Notes under the pieces: model-generated | The model's database searches: none | Told to the model about the DNA's origin: nothing | Seen by the model: the letters and a program-made list of their open reading frames with translations, nothing else | Assembly (NCBI GenBank): GCA_951804985.1 | Contig: OX638133.1 | Coordinates: forward strand, 35,489,963 to 35,553,962 | Direction: 5' to 3' | Source of the DNA: Dryomyza anilis | Taxonomy: Eukaryota > Arthropoda > Insecta > Diptera > Dryomyzidae | DNA length: 64,000 nucleotides | Program-made: the position numbers and the translations under genes | Shown: positions 45,799 to 64,000 of the stretch, piece by piece | Position numbering within the stretch: position 1 is the first letter of the stretch | Layout of the letters: the number at the start of each line of letters is the position of its first letter

Positions 45799-48134
45799 TT
45801 CAACGTTGTTTTAATAATGCAGAAATGATGTTTGTTTAAATGCAATGCTTAATTTACAAAACTAAATTTAAAGCAGCAAAAAAATGCTTTGGAACCTTTG
45901 ACGTTTCAAAAGTAAACATCACAACTGGAAAGTAAAACACAAGGTGTTGCAGTGACATAAAACAATGCATATGAATTTCTTTGCAGCCAATTCATCGTAT
46001 GACAATTCACCGTATCAAACTTTATCATATTACACAGAACCAAATAGTGACGTAAATACAACGAATTTGTACATCAATACGACAAACAAATTAATCAAAT
46101 GTCAACCGATGATCGCATTCGTCAATATTACGTATTGCGTTAATCAATCGAGATTTACTAACAAATTGACAAATTGTGAAGTATGGGGTAAGTTAATATT
46201 ACGAATGCGTTTATCAACCTTCTTTAATCAATTGATGTTCAACGTACGTAATATTGACAATGTTTTTATTAAAAGAGTAATTAATGAAACACATTCAACC
46301 AAATTTATAGTCAAATTAATACATAGTATTGAATTCAATTTGACTGCGTATTTGGGAATTACATTTTTTGTTCACTTGTTGTTATATATTTAAATATAAT
46401 AAAATAATAATTCCATTCTATTCAACATATTTAAATTAAATTACATTATAAATATTTAGTATATTTATCGCACTATATACTTTCTTGCAAATAAAACAAC
46501 GCATTTTTATTACTTTTTTATTGCTTTGTATTTATTTTTCACTTCACTAAATTATTAGCGGCACCACGGCTTATTTGTTTTCCGCCATTACACAATGCTA
46601 ATATGTGTTAGTGTATAACCTGTGTATACATGAGAACGTAAGATTGAAGATCACTATACGTAATTTTGATAAACGACTACATCAAAACATGTATGCGTGT
46701 TCGTTATATTGAGTAACTTGTTCATCAATATTACGAAAACAGTTTGATGTACGTCGTTTGTAAATATGACGAACGATACTTTTTTCTGTGTACAATCAAC
46801 AACTGCGCATAGCTCACTTTTACTCAATGCACTACTACTCTTCCACAACTGTTGAATACGCTGAATGAAGCCATCGTGTCACTATATACTTTCTTGTATC
46901 ACAAATTATTGTTTCATAATTCACCGTATCAAAATTCAGAGTATCATTTTAGTACACTGAACCACTCAATAAAAGTATTCGTTAATAATGATGATGAAAC
47001 TAAATTTGATTAGAATCTCCTGCTTCGATATCGGTTCGCGAATTTGCAGAATCCGATCAAAAGCAACAAACAATAGTTGTAAATACAATTAGTCAATTAA
47101 TTGTATTCACGTGATATTAAATTTATTCCTATTAATATTTTTAATAAAAAAAATTGTGAATACGATTAAATAATTAGTAAATATATTCATTTTTTTCTAT
47201 TAATATCAATTGTTATATATACGTACAATATTTTTTTATGTGTATATTATGGGTGTGTGCGAGTTCGACTAAATTGCTGACTAAACTAAATTGTTCGGGT
47301 TTTTATTCGGTCGCCATTCTGTATACAGAAAAAAATATTGTACGTATATAATCAATTGATATTAATAGCAAAAAAAATCGTATTCCAATTAAAAATATGA
47401 ATGTATTTACTAATTAATTAATTGTATTGTATACTGACTTCGGTATGGCATTCGTTAGGTTGAAAGAATTTTACAAAGCATATCAAAAAGTATAAATACT
47501 TATTTAATATGTTTATGTTATATATTGAATTAAATTTTTATTTTCATATGTTTTTATTCGACAAATATTTTATTTAATTTAACAAAATATTTAATTGATC
47601 CAATTTCTATCGAATGAAATTTTTAATTGACGTTACTAATTAATTAATTAATGATTTAAAAATTCCCAATAAAAATAATAATATATATAACAACTTTAAT
47701 ATCAATATGACAAAAAAATTAATTAAAGTTTCTCCAATTAACATATTCTCATTATTGCGAATATGAAATTCAATAGTACTAAAAGTTACATAGGCTGAGT
47801 TTTAATTAAAAATTTATTGAATAGATTATCATTTTAGTTATATTTACACACTTTTTTTTCTGTGTGTAACCTGTAATTGTTAAAGTCCATAATAAATCGA
47901 TTATCATATGTTTGGTAGCTGTCTTCTAATTCGAAAATTTGCTAAACTGAAAAGTAAACGCTGCATTACAGTTAAAATTTAGTGTTGTCATCAATTTAGT
48001 AAAACTCGGACACACCCTATATATATTAATAAATGTTGGTTACCCAAAAAGAAAAAATCACTAAAATTTACTGATTTTAGAAAAGTCTCGCGGAAAATGT
48101 TTTAATTTTTGTAGCTAAATAATAAATAAACAGA
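45799..48134. other. Region between the ZAD-DUF4806 gene and U2SURP
   Basis: Divergent promoters are expected near both ends. The middle holds AT-rich repeats: an element with TACAGAAAAAAATATTGTAC and TTTTTTTTCTGTGTGTAACC borders (about 47328-47879) lies inside a dispersed repeat (47252-48010) that recurs at 49465-49775. Inverted CGTAATATT/AATATTACG words at 45960-46760 suggest another element. A 142-codon frame at 45965-46393 is judged spurious. Confidence 0.45.
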
Positions 48135-56809
<8,675 letters not shown>

Positions 56810-56920
56810 GCGGCGCATACAATGGTGTGTTGTAGGCGCTGTCGTGCTTTCCTTTTACATTAAACCACTCAAGAATGTAAACAACATAAAGTAAAAATAC
56901 AAACACAACATTTTTCAGTT

Positions 56921-56926
56921 AATAAA
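56921..56926 (+). terminator. U2SURP: Polyadenylation signal of U2SURP
   Basis: AATAAA lies 112 bases after the TGA stop at 56807-56809 and about 310 bases before the convergent CycQ stop codon. Confidence 0.55.
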
Positions 56927-57238
56927 GAAACAATTATTAAAAATTCAAAAATGCTTATAAATTATTCGAACATTATTTTAGTTTTGGAAATACAATAAAA
57001 TATAGGTATAAAAATGAAAGAATTTCATGGAGTTAAAAGAGTTGACTTACAAACTAAATACAAGCAGTACATGAAACTGTGTTATATTTTCAAATTTTGA
57101 ATACAGTTTAATGAATGCATTGGATAGATTTGATAATGCTGCGTAATATGTTGCTGCGAATGCTATGCTGTCATAACAAAATGTTTCAAACAACTTTTCT
57201 GTATCACAAATAAAAATGGAAAATTCAAACAGAAACTT

Positions 57239-60200
57239 TTAGTTAGCATCAATATCGGCCTCATGCTTATAAACCTCCATAATGTCCTCCATTATTTCCC
57301 AGTGCGTCTCTTTGCTCAAGTCATGCACAAAAGCCTGCGGAATATTTATATTCAAATGGCTGCACATTCACATAATTTAATGGTGCTACTTACCGCATAC
57401 CACATGGAGGCATCATCGGACTCATCGGTCAGCGGCACCTGTACGCCATACGTCTGCAGGGCCAACGACAGACAACAGACGGCGATGTGAGTGGCTTTGT
57501 GATTTAGAATTTTCGAACTATGATGAAAATCCTAAAAAAAAAACAATATATATTTTGTTAAAATTAAAGATATTTTTAGGTACTGTGAAATAATCCCCAA
57601 AAATAAAATAAAAAAACGCCCAGTCTTTTTCATACATTTTGAGGTGTTGTTTCATATTAAATAACACCCATTATATTGTTTGTCTCTGATTTTTACAACA
57701 CTCGATTACGGTTTACAAAATGAAATGATTTAAAACTATCTTTATTAATTATATTGTTATGAAACCAATAACGTTCCACTGTGCAGGTAATAAAATAATA
57801 AAAAACAAGATAATTCACCGGACTAAGCAAAAAAGCCACCTTAAATGCACTAAAAAAATCTCATTTTCACACGGCTTGAAATAAAATTACCTTCTATGGG
57901 AAAACATCATCTAAAATCACAAAAAAACCTAATAAAAATTATAAATAATTTGTTTAATTTATATATTAAAAATCTATTTACAGAAACTAAAATTATAATT
58001 TAATTTAAAAATTAAAAAGTGTAAAATGTGATAAAATCCAAACATTTGTTGAAAATACACTTGAGAGAAAAGCATTCCATTTGGGGAAAAAATCTATGCA
58101 AAGTTAAAATCTCATGGGAAACACCATTTCCCACATGTATGTTTAGGAATTGTCACAAGAGGTGGCTTTTAAGGACTACGTCGAATAAAATTGTCCGCTA
58201 CAAAAATGAAAAAATCTAGAAATCAAGTAATCGAATATTTATAGAATAAAATATTTTATTTTGCAAATTATTTATAGATTTAAAAAAAAATTAATAAACC
58301 AGAAATTAATATTTTTTAATAAAAAGTTTTATTTTTTCCGGAACCCCTTCCATTAATGTTGTAATGGTAGTGTCCGACACCCTCACAGCTGCCGAAGACC
58401 ACTTTCTTTTAAAGTCTTCAAGGTCTTTGGCCACTTTTTTTTGTTGTCTTCACCTCCCTTTTTACTAAAGCCCAGTATTTCTCAATCGGCCTGAGTTCTG
58501 GACAGTTTGGTGGATTGGCTTCTCTAGGCACCAAAATCACTGCCTTTTGTTGAATTAACTCTAAGGCCGTTTTGCTGTAGTGACATGAAGCGAGGTCAGG
58601 CCAAAAAAATGTGGACACTTCATGTTGGCGTAAAAAAGGAAGCAATCTCTTTTGAAAACATTCCTTCACATATATTTCGCTATTAATTGTACCCGATGTC
58701 ACGAATGAGCTGCTCATTTTTCCACAACTGCAAATTGCCTGCCAAACAAGGAATTTCTTTGGGAATTTTGTCATTTTTTTTGATTTGAATTTTTCAGCGA
58801 CATTTCCTCAAGAATCGGCTGTATAAAATTCCTGCCCAGGTAGCTGAGAAAAGTCCGCTAAAACATAAGTTTCGTCGTCCATTATGCAGCAATCGAATTT
58901 TTTAAAAAAATCTTGGTTCAGCTTTTTAGCTCGTTGTTTTGCGGTTTCATTCTTGACGGCATTTCTATCCGGAACTTTTTGGACCTTGTACGTCTTCAGC
59001 CCAGCTTCTTTCTTAGTCCTGCGCACGAAAGATTCTGAGCAATCCGTCTTTCTCGCCAATTTCCTTTCGGATATGCTTGGATCGATCAATACTCAGGTCT
59101 TCCTTAAAGCGGTTGATAACGCGAGAAATAGTCTTAGGGTTAGCCCCTACCTCCTTGGCAATTTTAATAAAAGACCAACTAGGTTGTTTTTGAAAAATTG
59201 TAATTATATTTCTCGCACTTCAACTTCGTTTGCCATTTTCGCGTTAAATAAATTTTGTATTGACTATAACTGACACAAATTATTTTCTGCCATTTAATTC
59301 AGAGCTACTATGATCAAATTTTTTTAATTTGAATCTTGCAATAGCACATTATGGGAAGATATGTAACAGACAATTTTATTCGACGCAGTCCTTATGGTAC
59401 TGAAGCAATGTCTTAGAATTAAACGAATGATCATTCTACGAAGTGATGTAGTGAGCGAGAAAGATATAGAAGATCAATGCAATAAAACTCGTATGCAAAT
59501 GAGATGGAAATAACGCTCAACAAAAGAAGAATTTTAGTAAAATGTCTAGAATCTATCTATGCGCCAATGGGAAATATTCCGACCTAGGTAACCAATGTTT
59601 TACTCTATACAGTTTCTACAAAATTCGAATTTATGCATTTATTCACTAATTCAATTTTCCTAATTCAATTTTCCACTTACGTAATAATGCTGAAATAGAA
59701 CTACTCTCCTTTACTCTCAGATTACTAAGTAATGTGGAAACAGGTACTTGTTGATTATTTGTATGTGAATTGATTTTTAAATTATAAAAATATCCCAGAT
59801 GTAAATTTGTGAACTCCTCCGTTCCGAAGTTTTGTTATAACAGCTTTTGTGCAAGCAAAATACAGATATCACTGAATACAATGTGATTCCGAAACTCCTT
59901 CTAAGCAATGCAAAGTATAATGTTTTAAACAATTTGTATGCTTTTGTGCTTTAAAATTCTGAAATAAAAAATAGATCTGTTCCCACATTCCTTCTCGTTA
60001 ATGCAAAAAATAATAACTAAACAATTTTTGATTTATGTTTTGAAATTTCATTGTCATTTCTGTTTTTTTTTTATTTACTTTTACTTGAAATATCGCAAGA
60101 ATTACTTTAAAACATGTTTTTAATATACGCGGTAAGTAATTTGACAATTCTATAAAGTTTCAATACAATATTTTAATTGACCAATGTAATTTCAGACTTA

Positions 60201-63200
60201 AATCAATGAAAAAATGAAGCGTGGAGTTACGAGATTGTTGTATTTTTAGATCCATCTACATGTTATTTCTTCAATCAATCAATCTATCTACATATATAAA
60301 AATGAAATGTCCTGTGTGTGCCAGAGCATCACGAGTGAACGAACTAACGGATTTGCCTAATTCCTTTTGTATATTGTTCGTGTTCATGCAAGAGTGGTTT
60401 AGAAAAAAATAAAAGTCGGAAAAACCCAAAGGAAAAGCCGGAAAATCGAAAATATCTAAATTTGACCCCTAGGACTATGCAATTAGGGCAGGGTGTTCAT
60501 CTCTTGACGTATGTGTGCACTACGAAGGGATTTTTTGAAATTCGCCTCCTAAGGTACGCAAATGGGCGTGGCAAAATTGAAATTTTAATTAAAAATATCG
60601 GTGTAATTAAGATAAGCACAGTCATGAAATTTGGCTAGGTGACGTATATTGTAGTTCTTTATCTTTTTTACAAATGTGGGCGGAATTGGACAAAAGGGCG
60701 TGTCCCTTTCCATATGACTAAAACTATAAAAATGTTGTAACTCCTTACATACTAAAATTAGAGTTATATAAATCGAAACTAAGGTTTATATTACAAACTC
60801 TAATCGTCACGTAGAATTTGAGCGGGATTGGATAAAGGGCGTGGCACCTCCCATATAGATAAAACTTTAAAATTGCTATAACTGCTGACATACTAAGAGT
60901 TGAGTTATAATAGTGAAAACAAATGTTCATATTTAAAACTCCAATCGTCACGTAGAATATGTGCGGGATTGCACAACGGGGCGTGGCATCTCTCATATAA
61001 CCAAAACTTTAAAATTTCTATAACTCTTTACTTACTAAGAGCAGAGTTATAAAAATCGAAACAAAAGATTATATTAAACATTGTAATAGTCACTTAGAAT
61101 GTGGACGGAATGAGACAATGGGGCGTGGCACCTCCCATATAACTAAAATTTTAAAAATGCTAACTCCTGACTTACTAAGAGCAGAGTTGTACAAATCGAA
61201 ACGAAGGAACATTTTAAAATGTTTAATAGTAAAGTAGAATCTAAGCGGGATTGGAAAATGGGCAGGCACTACCTACAACGTTGGCGGGAAAAATAGTGAC
61301 TAGGCTTGCAGTAAAAAGGGAAAAAGGGGCGTAAATGTATTCACACTTTATAAACGATATAGTTTTGTAATTACAAAAACTTAGCACGGACGCCGCAGTG
61401 CACGGGTCCAGCTAGTTGCAAATATCCTTGGATCCCAACTCATATTAATTTTTCTGGTGAAACTCAAGTGTCTTACATTCGTTATAATTATAAAATAACA
61501 ACATTGCAATTAAACAAACCAAGAAATAAAGCAATTTGCAATTTTATTCGAGCTCAAAAGTATCCATTATATATTCAAATTGTAGGAAGCACCCCATAAT
61601 TGCTTTTGAATTGAGGTTTATTAGAATTTCTTCCTATGAATATATTCTAAAAGTACTTCTTAAAAGTCACAGCTAGAAGACCTCCAAACAAAGTTGTTTA
61701 TGAACCCCTTCTACACTCACTTCTCCGAGAAACGAGAGTGGAACTCCTTGCAAAAAAAACCGTTTCATACACAAACAATAATTAAGGAAAATATCGAGTC
61801 GGTAAGGGGCTCTGGCTATATAGAATTAATTCTAGAATGGGTTTTTACTCATTCAATTTACTACTGGGTATATGAATTAAAAACAAAATTAAATAAATTC
61901 AGAATTTATAGAACTCCACTCGCATTTACTTATAATTGTTGGTGGGTAACATGTCGATTATAATTAAAATTTCGTATTGGGCATTTTATTCCATTTCCAA
62001 AATGTACAGGTTAATTGATTTTTTATTAAATGTAATTACATGTTGCAATGCTATGCAATCAACTGGCATACAATTTTAATAAATTCTATTATTTATATTT
62101 ACGTTGCTTAAAAACTCATTACTATTGCGCATGAAGTAATATATAAACGAACCACTCATTTCTACTACGCATAAATGACAGTACCCCTCATTTCTACTGC
62201 GATCAAAGTAATGCACAAATGACAGCACCCCTCATTACTACTGCGCACAAATGGACCATCTCTTATTACTAATACGTAGAAAGTAATGTACAAATGGAAC
62301 TACCCCTCATTACAAAAAGACGACCCCTGCCTACAAAGTAATGTATAAAACGAGCAATCTTCATTACGATTGCGTGAAAAGTAATGCTAAAGTGAAAGTA
62401 TCCCTTGCAAAAGTTTTGTTACGAAGTACTAATATATGGATGACCCCATATTACGATACTTCTAAATGGTAATCTATATATGCATGAGGTAACATTATAT
62501 TCCTTTTTTTTTTTGAATGCAGTGTGTTGGTGGTTTCTGGGTGGTGGCTTCCACATAGCATTAATTCGTAATCTAAAGTAAAGCATCCTTGCCCTAGGTC
62601 ATGTCTAAAAATAAACAGAACTCAGTATTGAGATTACGACGCATTACGATTCGATTATAATTGCACAGTAATCGACCGCGTAATGATAAGATTTTCTATT
62701 GGGGCACTGCGCATGAGAGTAGAAAAGAGCATACGTTCTGGTAAAATGTAGATGCTTGGTCGAAAATTCTAGAATTCTGCACGGAGGTATAAAAGGGTTT
62801 CGCATCTAAGGGTTAGCAATGCAGTTGTGATTAATCTAGTCCAGTTTGTCAACGAATATTGCAAGCTATATTGTAGAAATACAACAGTTGTTATAATTGA
62901 TTGCTATAAAAGTAGGTATTCGAATAAAATTATGAAATTTAATAACTAGTATTAAAATAAAGTGTCGGTAGCTCAAGGTTAGCGCGTTGGAATACGAACT
63001 ATAAGGTCCCAGGTTCAAGCCTGGACTGGGGCTAACAACATCTTTTCATAGAAACAATTTTCTATACCGCGCAACCTCTCGACAGTAAATGACAAACCTA
63101 AGAGAGTAAAACATTGCCTATAAAAAGCTTTCTCCAGCCATTCGGATTCGGCATTTAACTGTTAGTCCCACCACTTTGAGTATAAATATAACACAAATAT

Positions 63201-63449
63201 ATAACACAGCTCAAAGTGGTGAGCCTAAGTTCATATATTAAAATCAACGATTAGTATGATTTTAATTTAAACATAATTCCAAGATAGTTTTGTTATAGAC
63301 ATACTTTTTACCACAATATAAATATATTTAAAATATTATTTCATAATAAATACTTGTAAGAAAGAAGCAGCTGTCTTGGCGATTGGGGTTGTGCTCCAGA
63401 TCCGTGCGCCCAGCCAGTCCTGTAGCGTTTTCATGTAGTAAAGTAAATA
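57239..63449 (-). CDS. CycQ: Cyclin Q (FAM58A-type cyclin), C-terminal part only
   Basis: The three minus-strand exons seen are 63449-63354, 57531-57394 and 57239-57334; all are phase 0 and together encode 109 residues plus stop. They read YLLYYMKTLQDWLGARIW, ATHIAVCCLSLALQTYGVQV, AFVHDLSKETHWEIMEDI and a short tail ending EADIDAN, matching the second cyclin fold and C terminus of cyclin Q. Cyclin Q activates CDK10, and human loss causes STAR syndrome. The N-terminal half, including the first cyclin box, must lie beyond base 64000. The intron 57532-63353 is 5.8 kb and carries several mobile elements. The gene ends tail to tail with U2SURP, 430 bp between stops. Orthology is likely but rests on about half the protein. 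Confidence 0.88.
58172..59392 (-). mobile_element. ITmD37E-type Tc1/mariner transposon, TIR-bounded
   Basis: The left end AGGACTACGTCGAATAAAAT and right end (reverse strand) AGGACTGCGTCGAATAAAAT match with one difference, and both ends abut TA (58170-58171 and 59393-59394), the Tc1/mariner target duplication. Length is 1221 bp. It holds a minus-strand transposase remnant. The insertion lies in the CycQ intron. Confidence 0.9.
58418..59240 (-). pseudogene. Inactivated DD37E transposase
   Basis: The main frame has a helix-turn-helix region (DPSISERKLARKTDCSESFV), first catalytic Asp motif CIMDDETYV, second FFWPDLASCHYS, and final ANPPNCPELRPIEKYWALV. There are 37 residues between the second Asp and the Glu of PIE, the DD37E spacing described mainly from mosquitoes. 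A TGA at 58808-58810 interrupts the frame between the first and second catalytic residues, and the N-terminal start (MANEVEV at about 59234) is separated by frameshifts. It cannot make an intact enzyme. Confidence 0.85.
59420..59560. repeat. Partial HSE-type module copy
   Basis: GTGAGCGAGAAAGATATAGA, AGATCAATGCAATAAAACTC and GTCTAGAATCTA match parts of 43355-43480. It ends before any TATA box. Confidence 0.4.
60283..61415 (+). mobile_element. Helitron-like non-autonomous element, copy 2
   Basis: It starts TCTATCTACATATATAAAAA after AA (60287 is an alternative start) and ends GGGTCCAGCTAG before T. The 3' stem reads GCAC/GTGC where copy 1 has TCAC/GTGA, a compensated pair. The centre has tandem units near 60740, 60880, 61020 and 61160, about 140-145 bp apart, with GGGCGTGGCACCTCCCATAT in common with copy 1. 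No protein is encoded. Confidence 0.7.
62095..62480. repeat. Degenerate tandem array with CTCATTACTACTGCGCA units
   Basis: Related words (CCCCTCATTTCTACTGCG, CTCATTACTACTGCGCACAA, AAAGTAATGCACAAATGACA, AAAGTAATGTACAAATGGAA) recur at steps of roughly 32-44 bp. No gene is visible. It is probably a decayed minisatellite. Confidence 0.5.
62705..62960 (+). mobile_element. HSE/TATA dispersed module, copy 2 (candidate solo LTR)
   Basis: GAAAATTCTAGAA (62762-62774) is a perfect three-pentamer heat-shock element; TATAAAAGG follows at 62788-62796. The downstream part shares AATACAACAGTTGTTATAAT with 43600-43630. The module directly precedes a SINE copy. No open frame follows. Confidence 0.45.
62961..63234 (+). 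mobile_element. tRNA-derived SINE, copy 4
   Basis: The head GTCGGTAGCTCAAGGTTAGC (box A region) and CCCAGGTTCAAGCCTGGACT (box B) are followed by the family body with CATAGAAACAATTTTCTATA, CCTCTCGACAGTAAATGACA and a duplicated ATATAACACA stretch. A TATTAAAAT word flanks both sides as a weak duplication. Confidence 0.75.
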
Positions 63450-64000
63450 CTGCAATGATTCGATAAAAGGGTAATAAATTAAATTTGTAGTTAAAACAGG
63501 AATGTACCTATTTCATGCTTTATTTGTGTATAATATAATGGTGTTATTTTGTAAGCATACATAGTTTTTTTCTACCAAGTAACATTTATAGAACAATTTT
63601 AATCGTAATTTCAGGTACTTTCATTCAGAAAAACATACATATACAAAACTAGAGTATTTTAAATTGGGAAATTAAAATGTTAAGATGAAATTGCAAAAAA
63701 AATTGAGATATTCCATAGAAATTTGGGAAAATTCCAAATAAAATATAGATTTTTTCCATTGTAATACTCAATGTAATTAAGGAATTTATATATAAAATGT
63801 GAAATTCTAATTGTAATTAAATGTTTCTTTGATATGGAGAATATTTGAAATTAAAATCGAGTTAAAATATAAAATCTCAATTTAATTAGAAAATTTCCCA
63901 ATTTGAAATAGAAAATCACAATTTGAATTGGAATTTATTCATTTCGAAATACAAATTTTTAAAACTGAGTATTAGCTTAAAACCATCACTCTCTTATTGG
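63450..64000 (-). other. CycQ: CycQ upstream intron sequence to the window edge
   Basis: Below the acceptor (TTGCAG) of the 63449 exon the sequence is AT-rich with no frame that fits the missing cyclin box. It is presumably intron, with further exons beyond 64000. AATTGAAATT-type words near 63670-63950 recall the low-complexity sequence around 55330-55500. Confidence 0.5.

Larger units (their letters stand above)
57532..63353 (-). other. CycQ: CycQ intron, 5.8 kb, TE-rich
   Basis: It contains a DD37E Tc1/mariner element (58172-59392), a partial HSE-type module (59420-59560), a Helitron-like element (60283-61415), a degenerate tandem array (62095-62480), an HSE/TATA module (62705-62960) and a SINE (62961-63234). 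Everything else appears non-coding. Confidence 0.7.

Noticed and set aside
45965..46393. 142-codon open frame on + with a hydrophobic end
   Set aside because: Composition follows the local AT-rich repeat (repeated Asn, Thr, Ile from AAT/ACA/ATT), there is no recognisable domain, and the same region holds inverted CGTAATATT words typical of a transposable element.
58028..58219. Short + frame overlapping the left end of the mariner element
   Set aside because: It crosses the transposon border at 58172, so it cannot be an ancestral gene, and it has no recognisable motif.

Overview
This 64 kb window is AT-rich eukaryotic chromosomal DNA from a fly, most probably a cyclorrhaphan (calyptrate- or tephritid-like; I cannot name a genus). 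The evidence is split genes with GT-AG introns, two ZAD-type zinc-finger-associated genes (an insect-expanded class), proteins that read as dipteran WDR35, RpS15, U2SURP and Cyclin Q, and non-coding DNA crowded with insect-type mobile elements. Nothing suggests bacterial, viral or organellar sequence.

Seven protein-coding genes were assembled by hand from splice sites, and every exon junction keeps the reading phase. (1) An SBK1-like serine/threonine kinase on + (6050-19243; 6 coding exons, 740 aa) has a 9.6 kb first intron full of SINEs and LINE fragments. (2) RpS15 on - (28186-29007; 4 exons, 147 aa) has a TOP-like pyrimidine start. (3) WDR35/IFT121 on + (30501-38898; 14 exons, 1203 aa) has a near-consensus RFX X-box about 110 bp before its ATG. 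(4) A ZAD plus multi-C2H2 zinc-finger gene of the grauzone type lies on - (39033-42991; 6 exons, 561 aa). (5) A second ZAD gene on - (44324-45798; 4 exons, 406 aa) has a coiled coil and a DUF4806-like domain instead of zinc fingers. (6) U2SURP/SR140 on + (48135-56809; 13 exons, 982 aa) has a 41-bp minisatellite in its last intron. (7) Cyclin Q/FAM58A on - (57239-63449) has only its three 3' exons here; its 5' end lies beyond base 64000.

Layout: 1-5300 is intergenic with palindromic MITEs and a mini-me-like repeat; the kinase gene follows; 19244-28100 is an intergenic TE-rich block with several TIR elements, including a nested hAT-like pair. From 28 kb on, genes are packed with alternating orientation: RpS15 and WDR35 are head to head, WDR35 and the ZAD-C2H2 gene are tail to tail with 134 bp between stop codons, the second ZAD gene and U2SURP are head to head, and U2SURP and CycQ are tail to tail.

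The genes do not form one pathway: they cover cilium transport (WDR35), translation (RpS15), splicing (U2SURP), cell-cycle/CDK regulation (CycQ), kinase signalling and probable transcription regulation. The most notable non-coding observations are two Helitron-like elements with a central tandem array of about 142 bp, one inserted so cleanly in a LINE RNase H region that removing it restores the frame; a tRNA-derived SINE family with 13-15 bp target-site duplications; a dispersed promoter-like module carrying a perfect heat-shock element and a TATA box; and a TIR-bounded DD37E Tc1/mariner element. I saw no clear evidence of a wholly new multi-gene system. The ZAD-DUF4806 gene is the strongest protein-level novelty.
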